Shown here: one piece after another, positions 21,616 through 33,600 of the stretch | Position numbering within the stretch: position 1 is the first letter of the stretch | How the letters are laid out: the number at the start of each line of letters is the position of its first letter | DNA from: Zygnema cylindricum | Lineage: Eukaryota > Streptophyta > Zygnematophyceae > Zygnematales > Zygnemataceae | Reading direction: 5' to 3' | Assembly: GCA_037447655.1 (NCBI GenBank) | Contig: JBBHKE010003290.1 | Span: 47,636 to 111,635 of the forward strand | Length of the DNA stretch: 64,000 nucleotides | The notes under the pieces: generated by a model | Told to the model about the DNA's origin: nothing | The model's input: only the letters and a program-made list of their open reading frames with translations | Databases searched by the model: none | Position numbers and translations under genes: made by a program

Positions 21616-23395
21616 GGGGGGGAAATTGGGATCTCAGCCCGATTATCGACACCCACCCCTTTCCTCCAGGTCAGATGGGGAAAAGGAAGGAGGAGGGGGT
21701 ATCTTTTTCACCTTCCCATGCATTCATTTCCATTTCCAGTCTGATTATCTCCTATACTTTGCATGTATGTCTACGGGAGGGAGGAAAGGCAAACATGCGC
21801 ATTATCACCATCACGGGAAGCATCCGCATTTGGTGTTATTTGCGGGACTTCGGTGCTGACTATTTCTGGCCGCTAGGCTTATTCTTATGTTTCCCACGCA
21901 CGCTCGACAGCTGTCAAGCTCGTGCGCGTTTTCGGCACACATTTATTTACCCAGGATTTTCGGGCCTTTTTCTACACCATACGGTCATCAGAGTACGGGG
22001 AAGAGAGTGCACCAAACCGGACAAGATTGTGATATTTCCTAAATTGAGCGGAATGCACTTTATTTCGCGCCTAACGGAGGCCGGACGACAAAGTTATTCC
22101 GCTTCAAATATTACAATCCTGTTACATGCGACCAGTTGCCACCAGCCCTAGTAGGGGGAACATTGTGGAACGACAAGTAACTTTTCGGATTTTCATCTAG
22201 ATTATGCTGTTAAATGTCAGTAGGAATTTAGTTCAGGTCTAACTGACTCTCGGTCCATTAATTACATCAGGTCAAAGTTTGGCGTTTCCGCGTCATTTTC
22301 AGTACTTTGTCTTATAATAGTGGAACGAATTTTGACTTTCAGCAGCGGATCTAGCCGCAGTCGGAAGTATAATTTTTTGCCCTAGGTATAGTACGGCTTA
22401 CTTTGTCTTATCTCAGTTCAATAGCATTTGCTTTTCGCTCATTGGCTCTTTGCATTGCTTTGACTTTTCGACCTGAAACCAAACAAACTTGGTTGTATAA
22501 GGCACTTTGGGCCGAAGGAGACAGGTTGCTTTTTTAGTACTGTCTCTTAAGAAAACCCCTAGAAATTCCAAACAATCCTTCTTTTGGAGAATCTTTGTTT
22601 TGCGTGTTTTGATTGTATTGCCATCTTTGTTTTGAATCTATCTTTTGTGGAGATCATTGTTCGGGCGGGTAGTTGGCACTATCCATCCTTTGGGTGATTT
22701 TTGACTTTTTGATATTTGAAACCGAGAAGGGTTCTATCGGTCCCGAGCTGAGGACAACAAGTGGTGAAGGAGGATCATACCAGTTTCGGTACCATAAGGA
22801 GAGGTTTCGTCTTCTCTCTCTATCTTCGTTGATTGCCGGGGTATGTTAAGCTTGCTTCGCTATATTCATTAATTTTATCTTTTATTCTCTTTTCTGGGGC
22901 AAGGTGATATTGTTAAATTTGAAACGGCCCATTCTATTTCTTTCCTATATTACTACGTGGGAGTTCATTTGTGTCTTCTTTGGTAGTCTTTTTTGGTTTG
23001 GGCAGAGTTTGACCAAAGTAGGCTGCTAGGACCCCTTGATCAGAACAGTGGGCTTTGAGGGAGCATTTGTTAAGACTTCCAGTGGTAAAGCTTAAATTGG
23101 GATCTCAGCCCGATTACCAAAACCCACCCCCTTTCTCCCAGCCAGATGGGGAAAAGGAAGGGGGAGGTGGTATCTTTTTCACCTTCCCATGCATTCATTT
23201 CCATTTCATATCTGATTATCTCCTATACTTTGCCTGCATGTCTACGGGGGGGAGGAAAGGCAGACATGGGCATTATCACCATCACGGGAAGCATCCGCAT
23301 TTGGGGTTATTTGCACGATTCCGGTGTAGACTATTTCTGGCCGCGGGCCTTATTCTTATGTTTCCCAGGCACGCTCGACATGCCTCATAGTTGTT
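21615..23395 (+). repeat. Pair of 300-bp direct repeats, probable gypsy LTR copies
   Basis: The segment 21624-21913 (AAATTGGGATCTCAGCCCGA ... CGCTCGACA) is repeated with about 90% similarity at 23094-23382. The first copy directly follows the gypsy polypurine tract, as an LTR should. The second is preceded by TGTTAAGACTTCC and is cut at about 23395 by Copia-H. Between them (21920-23060) is AT-rich sequence without coding potential. A solo or tandem LTR arrangement is likely; exact LTR ends were not determined. Confidence 0.6.
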
Positions 23396-23397
23396 TT

Positions 23398-24405
23398 TCA
23401 AAAGGTGCACCCATCATCATAGTTTCCCTGTATATGAACCCCGTTCCATTGAAAATGGGCACCCTCAAGGGTGCGCCCATAACAAGTAACTCTTTGACCT
23501 CCATTGGCCCCCAGAGTATCCAGCTTATATGAAGCATCTAGGATAATATTTGCCCTTTTTACTTTCCCATTGAATAAATGCCACCCAAGCACACAACTAT
23601 TCTGACCACCTTCACCCTTGTGAAGGCCCGACTTCCCTGAGCCGAACGCAAAAAGAATCATTGAATTTGCTCAAGTTCTCCCTTGAGCAATAAGTTATGG
23701 CTGGCCAAAGATGGCCTATAAATACAAAAGATCACCTGGAGAGAGGCGCCTCAAAAAACTCGAAGTCCCTAAACATTAACTATCTACTACTAAACCCTGG
23801 ACTAACGGGAGGACTAATGAGAGGATGGGAGGACTATACAGTACAAGAAGGTACAGTGGTCGATGTGCTTCTTGTACGGCCATTGTACGGCATGGCTTTC
23901 TAGTTGACGCATGTCATCTTGGGAGCCATGGTTCCTCCTCCCGTCTTCTCCGGTGGCTAATGATATCTCGCCACGTGGCACAGTGTGACATTGTCACCGA
24001 TAGCGACCAAAAGTCCATTCCGGGTTGACGGCATGAATGTCGACCGTCCGATCGCGTTAATTTGTGGGGTTCGATCCGCGTCCGTGCATTTCATACGTCT
24101 ATATGTACAGCGTCGCCCGTTCGTTCCATTAAATGAATGAGGCGTCGTGAAACTGTTTAAGTAATTATCGCGCCCCATATATCGATTCTTCTACGACCCA
24201 GCGGATAAGGCGGACGGCTACTTTGACCGGCGGTGAATGCGTAGGACCAAGGATCAAATCCGGATCAGGCCACTATTTATTTCGTCAGATGTGTTTGCTT
24301 ACTGTCTCCTCAGCTGCGTGAAGGCAACCATGGCATGGTTGCCTAAGTTTCAGTGACTACGACAAGCATATAGACTTAGACAAGCAACTAGGAAATACAT
24401 TTTAA
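23398..24405 (-). mobile_element. Copia-H 5' LTR plus gag start, truncated
   Basis: Minus orientation. The LTR begins at about 24405 (TGTTAAAATGTATTTCCTAG) and ends near 23493. Then GTTATGGGCGCACCC, a mutated initiator-Met PBS, and a Gag start with VPIFNGTGFIY that is cut after about 35 codons at the boundary with the gypsy repeat. The LTR carries an antisense unit at about 24195-24272 whose CCCAGCGGATAAGGCG segment is the clearest tRNA-Arg-like D-arm in the window, and a B-box-like GGATCAAATCC. Confidence 0.75.
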
Positions 24406-26037
24406 CAACAACCACAAGGCGAGATGCCGTGAGAAGATCACAAATCCGAGGGGGGACAACCCCTTCACCAATAAAGGGAAATACTCGAAAGAACACATCA
24501 AAACCCGAGCACCCGATTCAAGGGGTGGTGCGTCACAAAGTAACTCGTAGACAATGTTGGACGGAAACACAACTGAAAGGTGAGCGGAATAGGTAATGTC
24601 CTCCCGATCCTTAATAAAACCCTCGTAGGGCTCAAAGGCGTCGATAGAAGGGGGTAAAGGTGTAGGCCGTCGACGAATGAAGAGTTCGAAGGACCTCAAT
24701 AGTCGAAGAAGATCGGGGAGCAAGGATGAACAGTTGGAGGCCCTGAGCCGCTCGAGAAAGCTCACCAACAAGGCCTAAATGAACAACTCGATGATATGAG
24801 GATGGGACATCTGGTGGCCTATATTGACCACACAGTGTGAAGGAAGCATTGGCCACATGATCTTCATGCTTGGCCTAATCTCCACAAAGGAATCTTCGAC
24901 AACGAGCCATAGTCTCTCGAGCCTCACTACCACCCCCACGATCAGGACCTGGTTGGACTACGACCCAAAGAAAGTACATGAGAAGGAGGTGCCAAGGAGT
25001 GATATTTGTCGGATTAGAAGAAATATGGGACAAGGGGAGGTTTGAGGGGACGGGAATCATGTACTAATATCCACACGGCCATAGCGATACGCGTCTACAG
25101 CCACAGACGAGGAGATACCAATCATATGCCCCTAGAAGATCTAGATCACATACAAAAGCTGAGTCCTCGTCTGTAGGACCAAAGTGTGGTGGAAGACAAT
25201 GGAGGGAGGGTACTAGTTGAAGGACCACCAAGATCCACCGACAACTCCGTGTATGGCGGGTGTGCCCGGTGCCAACCTCGAACAATTTCTTTTTGTTTTT
25301 CTGGACTCGATGCAACTTGTTCCATTGATTTTTAAAACTCCCCCAATTACATTTCTGGTCATATGGGTAAAAGAGTGAAAGTAAAGGTTGAGAGAGATAT
25401 TGCGAAAATGAGAGTAAGCAGTGACCTGGTATGTTTTATTTTCCTCCTTTTTCCCTTAGTTACCTCATCAAGTTTATCTACTAACATTTATCTTTAAAAG
25501 TATTCGAAAATGCTTTTGAGGTATCTTCCAAAAATTTGCAACGACAAGAGAAAATGGACTTTTGAATGTTACAAATATAGTATTTGTAGAGTAAAATCCA
25601 TGTCTATTATTGTTGAAATGGAATATCTTATCATAGATGTTAAGATATCCCTGGTTTTCAATTTCTTCTCAATGTAAAATCAACATTGATAAGTAATTAA
25701 AATAATTATTCGTTCAACTGTCCATCCATGATTGGCTATTTTACAAGTAATCGACGTGATCGGCATGACACACCTTGTTTTCCGAGCACTCCAACATTGT
25801 TAGTGTGTTTTTTTATTATAAGGAGCAATGTATAACGATCGAGAACACAAAAAACTTTTGTGTTGAAAATAAATTTATGTGTCCGTACATTTGACTCCAT
25901 CTGTGTCGACTATGCTGTAGGGTCGAGCGTAGTCCATACAATTTATTAAAATAATTGATGTTTAAAGGCAATTCTTATAATTTATACCATAACTATTGAA
26001 TAATCCACACTAAAATAAAAATGCCGGCCCAACCTCT
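24406..26037. other. Intergenic region downstream of the polycystin gene
   Basis: From 24406 to about 25320 the base composition is balanced and two overlapping minus-strand ORFs occur (24771-24388 and 24856-24632). One has a faint resemblance to plant retrotransposon Gag/transposon N-terminal domains (VVFPSNIVYELL ... FVIFSRHL), but this is too weak to call. From 25320 to 26037 the sequence is AT-rich with no gene. Confidence 0.3.
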
Positions 26038-26107
26038 ATCCTAACTTACCATAACTTACCATTACTTATTATAACTTATCATAACTTATCATAATTTATC
26101 ATAACTA
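26038..26107 (+). repeat. 10-bp tandem repeat just past the polycystin stop codon
   Basis: About seven copies of ATAACTTACC / ATAACTTATC in a row, about 30 bp beyond the TGA of the gene (gene is on the minus strand). On the transcribed strand this is a GGTAAGTTAT-type repeat, so it would lie in the 3' UTR and offers repeated GTAAGT donor-like motifs. Confidence 0.85.
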
Positions 26108-26135
26108 CCTTAAGGTTGCCTGACCAATATTTCTC

Positions 26136-29100
26136 TCATTCTCGGTCGGGGAGGCTTCTCGCCACCATTTGCGTCAAACTTTCAAGTGCATTCACGACTC
26201 CTTTTATCTCCGCTATCGTTTTTACTTTCATGTCCTCTAATTCTATCTGCATTTTATGCAAACTTTCTTTCGATTTTACTTTCATGTCCTCTAATTCTAT
26301 CTGCATTTTATGCAAACTTTCTTTCGTTTCTTTCTCCACTCGCAATAAAGTCACCTTCAATTCTTCATCCACGACTCGAGGCTTCACCTCCTCTAATTTC
26401 TCGCTTACATTTTGAATGAAACGATCTTCTAAACTCGAAATCATCTCTCTCACGTTATCCTGCATCCAAAGGAGGGAGAGAGAGGGAGAGAGAGAGAGGG
26501 GGAGAGAGAGAGAGATAAGGGAGGCAGAGAGGGAGGAAGAGAGGGAGAACTCGCATTATCACAAGATTAAATTTATACTTCCAACGGGTAATGAAAAAAC
26601 TTGATAGGGAATGTATTTGCCATTTATCTAAACATGAAGCAAAAATTTAAGGTTTATAAAGCTACAAAATTAAGTTACAAAACAACAAAGTTCCTGCAAG
26701 TTATGCCTCCTAGATATTGCCCTATATAGATATTGCCCTATATAATTTCCCCTTCCCCCTTCCCTCTCCCTTCCCCCCTTCTCCTCCCTAACCTCATTGT
26801 TAAACGGCAACCTGACATTCTAGCCAGAACTTTCCCATCTATTCCTTTCTAAAATTACAAGGCAGTTCCTTTCATGTGAGAATTTACATAAAAAAAAACT
26901 CATTCTTTGTACACACCATGAAATCAAAATATGATTTCCTTTTTTTCTTTTTTATTCAAGTTTCCAACTTTGTCATTTTCCAATTTTCCAAACTAAAGTG
27001 GCCATCGTTATTAATGTAAAAAACACTAATTTGGTCGCGATTTTTCTTGGCAGAAAATTATAAAGGAGTGTTAGCAACACTATTTAAGGAAATGGATTTC
27101 AATCTGCCACAGCTCCTTGACCTACATTAATACTATATATTATAATTTTGCATTGAATTTCGCATTAACACAAGTAAATCTTAACGCTAATAACGAAGGG
27201 CAGTGTACTGATCTCGTGAGAGTATTGACGTGATTCCAAACAAAACACAACCTTTTTCCATCTGCCTATTTATACCTTCTCATTCAGTTTTCATTTTCCA
27301 GACATAGGAATCGTAGCTTTTATGTGTGAAATTTTTTACCCGTTCACAGTTTCCATGTGCACAAATTCAGTTCAGAGATCTGTCTCAGATTGTTTACTAA
27401 AAGGTAACAAGCTAGTTGATATGTTTTCACATCGAAATGAATATGTTTTACTTTTCTATTAGTGAAAACATATGCCAGAAACCACAATGTTCCTCACTAT
27501 TAGCGAACAAAAATCATCAGTCTTAAATTAAAACATAAGCATTGGTGTTAAATTAGAATTGACAACAAGAATTTAGGGCAAGGTGATGTGGGGGTTTTTT
27601 GTCTTCTCCTTTTAAGGAGAGGGAGGTAACGACAGAGAATGGTAGGTGAACAAGGAGAGTAGTAGAAGGAGAGGGAGAAAAAGACAGGTAACGAGAGGAC
27701 AGGTAATGCGAGGAGGACATGGAAAGTAGGCGAAGAAGAGGGAGATAACTACGGAGGATGTGAGGAGGAAGGTGAGATAACGACAGAGACTAAGAGGGAG
27801 AAAAGAGTAGGAAAGGGAGAGGGAGACAATGGGCAGGTTTCTTTGTACATACCTGTAGTTCCAGTACTCGATCTTGACGTTTCTCTCTCCAAAGGGCTCT
27901 GTGTTCTCCAAACTGTTCCAAAACCAGATTGGCAACTTGCTCCGGATGGATGATATTTAACTCATTCTTTAAAAATGGGAGAAAAGAGAGAAACGCCAGA
28001 AAACAAAAAAATGGAAAGTCAGCAAAAAAACCCTAGAAATCCCAAAAAGATATTTCAGGAAACAGGGAAGGATTTGCTCATTCTACATTTTAATGGTCGA
28101 CAAAGCTAGGACAGACGAGAGAGTTGTGTGCGGAACAAAAAGTACACAGGTAAACACTCTGAGATCAGGTTTCTTGCCAGTATATGTATAAGGAACGAAT
28201 GGTTTTCAAGAACATACTACAGCATAGTTAGAAACTATTATTGAAGGGCAAAAGTTAACTGAAGGATTAAGCGATATTAGAAAACATTTCAAATCTTAAT
28301 TTAAATGGATATCAATACTTCAGGACAGTACACCACTACACCGCAGTACACAGTACTCAATTTGATATTTCCAACCATAGAAATCCGAGCCGTTAAATTT
28401 AGCAACGGTATTAGCATTGAAAGGCCCATAACCTACTGCAGTAGATGACATGGCAGCAGATAAAGTAGGAAGGAAAAGGAAAATGGAAAGGACAAAAGAG
28501 GGCAAAAAGAAAATAGCTTTTTGATTAAAAAAGGTTGTAAGGTACAACAGGTTGAGATCGTTAAGTAGAGAAGAGAATGTCACGAAGTGACTTCTCAAGG
28601 TCAGAAACCGTAGATGATGTGAAAGGTCATCTGACACATAATGCCGAAAGGGCAGGAAGATCTCTACTTAGGCGGTGGACAGCTTAGGATCTGATCTGTC
28701 ACTAGATGCTAAGCTGAACGCTTTAAAGTAAACAAAAAGAACAGAAAAGAACAGACTGACTAATAACGTGAACTAGAATAGGAAAACTAACTAAATAACG
28801 AAAACTGGAATGCTAGTTTTCGTTATTAGATAAAAACAGAAATAACGAAAAATAAGACAAGCTTCTAGCAGAGGCCTAAGACTAAAAAACAAGGTGAGCT
28901 TCTAGCAAAGTACTAAGTCCAACATAATCGTTATTAGTGTTAAAGATTTTATCGCCACTTAAAACATTTTTTTTTTGTGCACATTTGTCAGACTGTCAAT
29001 CCGATGGCTGCTATTGGAAGGCAAGATTCTCAGCTTCCTATTGGCTGTCTCAGATTGACAATCTGACAAGTGTGCACAAAAAAAATATGTTTTAAGTGGA

Positions 29101-30657
29101 GAAAAAAACTTTAACACTAATAACGATTAGCGGTGTAGTTTTCAAAATGAATGCACAAAAATTCATGTAGAATTATTATACAAAACAAATAAAACAAAAA
29201 CACAAAACAACTTCACCATAATCTGAGAAGAATTAACATTTTTTTCTATCATGTCCCTTTTGAAGCCAAAAAGGAAGAGATGAGCATTGGCATCTTTTGT
29301 CAACCAGGTGTTCCTTTTTTAACTAGGGCAAAATGTGCACAAGCACAAAAATTCAAATCTTTAAATGAAAATGTGACCAGCAGGTATCGCCAATTCGGTA
29401 CACTGTGCACCTAAATTAGTCTGGACAGGAATACTGTGTGGATAGAAGTTTACTCCACACGATTTGTTAAATAGAGTGGTAAAAAGTTCATCCATTATAC
29501 ATTTCCTATCCACACCAATTGATGGCCTACACTATTTTTCTGCTCCTCGACTATTTGATCATCTGTGCTATAAATTAGTATGTCATATATATCACATCCT
29601 AAGTCTTGATTGGACAGTTTCTGCGTTATATTCACACTATTGAAGTTACCATACCACATCTTGCTCTGTTCTAAAATCGGAATCTCAAAAAATCCAAAAT
29701 ATAAAAAAAAAACTCTACAGTTTTATGCCCGACATACATTGTATCTGAAAATTTTCGGCCCACTGTTTAGACTGTTACATCGCGATTGAACAGGTATAAA
29801 TTGTAAGTGGTAGTCTTGATACTAAATAATCTTGGCCAGAATCCAAAAGTCGTAAATGCAATTTCGATTCTGGAAAATAATTACAGCAGTCAAAAATACG
29901 AAGCGACGCCAGAGATTTGACGCCTGAAAGGTACAGATTTGTATTTTGTCTTTTGGATTTTCTTTAGGTAAATTATATATTGGAGGCTAAAAAATAATCA
30001 GAACACCAAAATTTTGGCGGAAAATAAATGTGACGCTATATAACATAACAACTTGACTGTAGGAAACAAACTGAGGAAAAATCTGAGAAGCTTTACCATC
30101 AATAATTGACTTACCTGTCTTACTTGTGCCCTGAGTAAGAGGTTTGCAAGCTCCTCTCGATCATAATTCCTTTCACCCAAACGTACCACTTGTGGTGATT
30201 TTTTTTTTTTTACTTCTTCTTGTTTTTTAAACCCAAATACAAAGCCTCCTTGCCCCTGCAATTTAACAGATGATCATCAACTATTACTGCATCGTCGTCA
30301 TCATCATCTTCATTTTCACGAAATTTGACTGAAATTTCAACAAAGACACATTGAAGATATTCTCAACAAGCAAAGACGACTTTGCCTCACATGCATAGTG
30401 AGTTTAATAACGATAGCATCTCATGTTTCCATGGCTGTCTATATAATTTCTCAAGGTAACATAACAACTTTTTTGAAGTTTTAATTTCCACTCACTTCAT
30501 CTTGTGCCAAGTAGTCCTCCTCACATGCTCCCAACTTTCGTAAATCTCGAAGAAGACGGGAGTCGGTTTTGTATTTACTAAAAAAAAGTCGCCATGTCCT
30601 TGCTCGTAATATCCACCATATTTCTGCTGGCATTGATGGAACTTCGTCCGCATCCCT
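26136..30657 (-). CDS. Polycystin exons 28-31: cytoplasmic C-terminus with coiled coil
   Basis: Exons 30657-30496 (AEIWWILRARTWRLFFSKYK), 30255-30115 (NYDREELANLLLRAQVRQ), 27966-27853 (HPEQVANLVLEQFGEHRALW) and 26459-26136. All joins are phase 0. The last exon is a long heptad-rich coiled coil (VEKETKESLHKMQIELEDMK) with a perfect 18-residue tandem duplication, ending SLPDRE then TGA. In PKD2 a C-terminal coiled coil mediates assembly; the same role is inferred. Confidence 0.87.
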
Positions 30658-33600
30658 CTGAAAATGACTTCAAATAAATTGAATTTTATTAAGAAACCAA
30701 ATCGTTTTTCGTAAAACCTTCTGCAAAGCTGTTCCTTAGAAATGAACTCAATTCAAATGAAAACTGACACAGACTCACAATATTTTCTTCGCCAAGTTTG
30801 TGCACTATGTGAATCAAGGTCGGAACTATTTTTGTGGTATGCATAGCTTACGCTGAATCAATAGCATTAACTCTCTAAGGTATTCTATAAGACAGAAAAC
30901 CTGAGACGAATATCCCAGAGCTTTTAGTAGATTTAAATGTATCCCTCTTCCCCTCCCAACCCCCACTCGCTCCGCCTCCCCTTCTCCTTCTTCCCCTCCC
31001 CTCTCCCTCCGCCGTCCCCTCATTGAACTAGAAGACATGACAGCAGAGAGGAGGTATGGAAACAAATAGATGTAGGAGTAAAAGAAAAAGGAGTCTTGTT
31101 TTAATTGGAAATAGATAAAATTGTGTTTTAGGAATACAAACGTTTAAACACCAAACGAGAGAGTCACGAGAGTGACTTCTCGGGATTCAAAGAGCGTTTG
31201 TGATTCTGAAAGGTCACTTGCCTCTTAAACCGAAAAGGTAAGGTAAAGAAATATTTCCTGACCGTGAAAAAAATAGCTATCTATTTAGATGCTAGAGCCT
31301 GCTAGCTAAAACAAGCAAAAGGGAGAAAATGGAGATAACAAATTTGAAGATAGAGCTAAGAATACTACAGATTACCGAATTCTAGTCTACCCCAAGAAAG
31401 CTTCTAACAAAGACTTAAGTCTAACAGCCCTCCCCCTCCCCTCTCCCTCCGCCTCCCACTCCCCTCCTCCTCCGGTTTTAATAATTTTCTAGGTTTTTTA
31501 AGCACAAAGCTGCGAACCTGGGCCAGAATCTGTGTACAATTCACCGCTATTAAGGCAGCTGTTTAAAAAATTAAAACAAGGGCTTTAATATTGCTAAATC
31601 CACACTGATGTTAATACAATTTTTCCAAATTAGTTCATTCCAGGCAAAACGTGACTAAAGAGGTCATCATAAAGAATCATGAAAATCTTATTCGTTAAGT
31701 GCAGAAAATGAAGACACATTACACAGTTTCAATTCCTTACTAGGTTAAATGAGCGTGGAAAACAGGAACACAGTGCAGAGGTTTTATTAAAGGTTTTGTG
31801 ATAAAGTGCGTAGTATTTGCCGTAGAGATGGTGGATCTTACCCTAACTTGGACGTATGCATCGACAATTATAGCAATCAGGAGATTAAAAGTGATAAAGA
31901 CCACCATAAAAATGTACGTCCACCAATAAATAATTGCCGCGGCCAACTCCCATCCTTCGAGTTGAATAAAGTAATCGTCCAATGAAGTATCTCCTATAAG
32001 GACATTGAACATACTATCCAAGGAAATTGCAAGTGAGCGAAACTGCAAGCAAAAAAGAGACAGGCATCATTTGTTAGACTCCCTTTTTGAAGGCTTCAGC
32101 AATTAGTCTAGATTATTATTATTCTTCTTATTGATGTCATCACAATAATAAAATTCCACAGAGCACAAGTTGCCGCAGTAGGCTGACCAACAGCATCTCT
32201 TTTTCTTTTTTTCTTCGCTCGATTATTTTCTTTTTTCATTTTTATGCGTGCATAACTCTAACCGCAAGAAACAAGTGTTGATGCTGTTTTGCTCATTCAA
32301 AACCAATTTGTTTGCTTCCTCCTTCAGGATGAGCTGTGAACCGATCCTGGCTCCTGTTTCTTGTTACTTTTTTTTCCCTTTCATTTTCCCTTTTCCTTTT
32401 ACCTGGCTCAGCGTTCGTCCAAACACAATGTGTCCATAGATTGCATATCCCACAAACACAACAATAAACATAATAAAAAAATGCAAGAGATCCGTCGAGG
32501 CAGCCGCAATTGTCCGAGTTATAGTTCCCATGCGAGGCTGGAAATCCATTAGTTTTAGAATTCGAAGAACCATAAAAAAAATACTGCAAAGGTTACAAAC
32601 GAGTGTCACAGTGAGAATCCTTAACACTTATAGTTTGCAAAGGTCACTTACTTTTATAGAGGTCAGTTAAACCCTTCAGTAGGCCATGAACAGGGATTTC
32701 ATTATAGCGCGAACTTGAACGTAACTATAATCTTACCCCTAATTACTACACAACATGAATATGAAAAACAGTACTTAGGCTTAGGACGAAGTGGAAAATT
32801 AGGGAATGAGAAATAAAGGTCAAGCACACATGGAAAAAACTAAAAAATTCGATCCGTAAAAGAAGAAAAGAAACTGAAAGGATACAGCAATCATCCAGGG
32901 TAGGGACATATGCATTCGAAAAAATGGAAGCTTCTGATTTAAGAGAAGAACCAGGGCAAGATCATCCTCCCATTAATCTGAACGCCTCTTGTACCATTCC
33001 TCTAACAAAAGAATAAAGAATCTACTGAAATCATATTTTCTTTTTGGTGAGACAGAATGGTTCAACTATTCATTAATGGTTCAAAAATAATGCATGAAAG
33101 GGGAGCATAAAAGTTCCTAAATCTTTACAAAGCCCATTTAAATAAGAAGGGGGGAACAATACTTGATTCCTTGAAGCGCCACATAATACGACCGAAAGAC
33201 AATGAGATTTTCCACTCTATCAAAAGTTTCAAGTGCCTCTGGAAGTTGGGTATCGGGTAAAAGCACCAAAAACTCGCCGGGATCTGTTCCGTAAATAGCG
33301 TATTTTATTTCCGTCTTAAAGGGAATAATATTTCGGAGTATATACCATATCCTGTCAGAGCACACAAGACGTCAGTTTGAATTCAGTTTGAAAACCAGTT
33401 TCAAGCAGTATCTATAATTTCCATATTGTATGAAGCTGCTGCTTTTGGGAGGGAGGAGGAGTCCATTGACAAGACAAATAGTACTGAAACCATTCCAAGG
33501 TCTATCAATGTTGTTTTCTTAACAGTCAACCGTACAATTTAGGAGAAATAGTTTAGGACAATACCAGAGAAAGACTCCAGTTGTCATAATTCCGAGAGAA

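Noticed and set aside
24388-24856. Minus-strand ORFs as a host gene
   Set aside because: Only a faint likeness to plant transposon Gag-type proteins, no splice or start context; left as unassigned.
27612-27935. Ser/Leu-rich ORF on the minus strand
   Set aside because: Low-complexity purine/pyrimidine tract in an intron; the real exon 27966-27853 uses another frame there.
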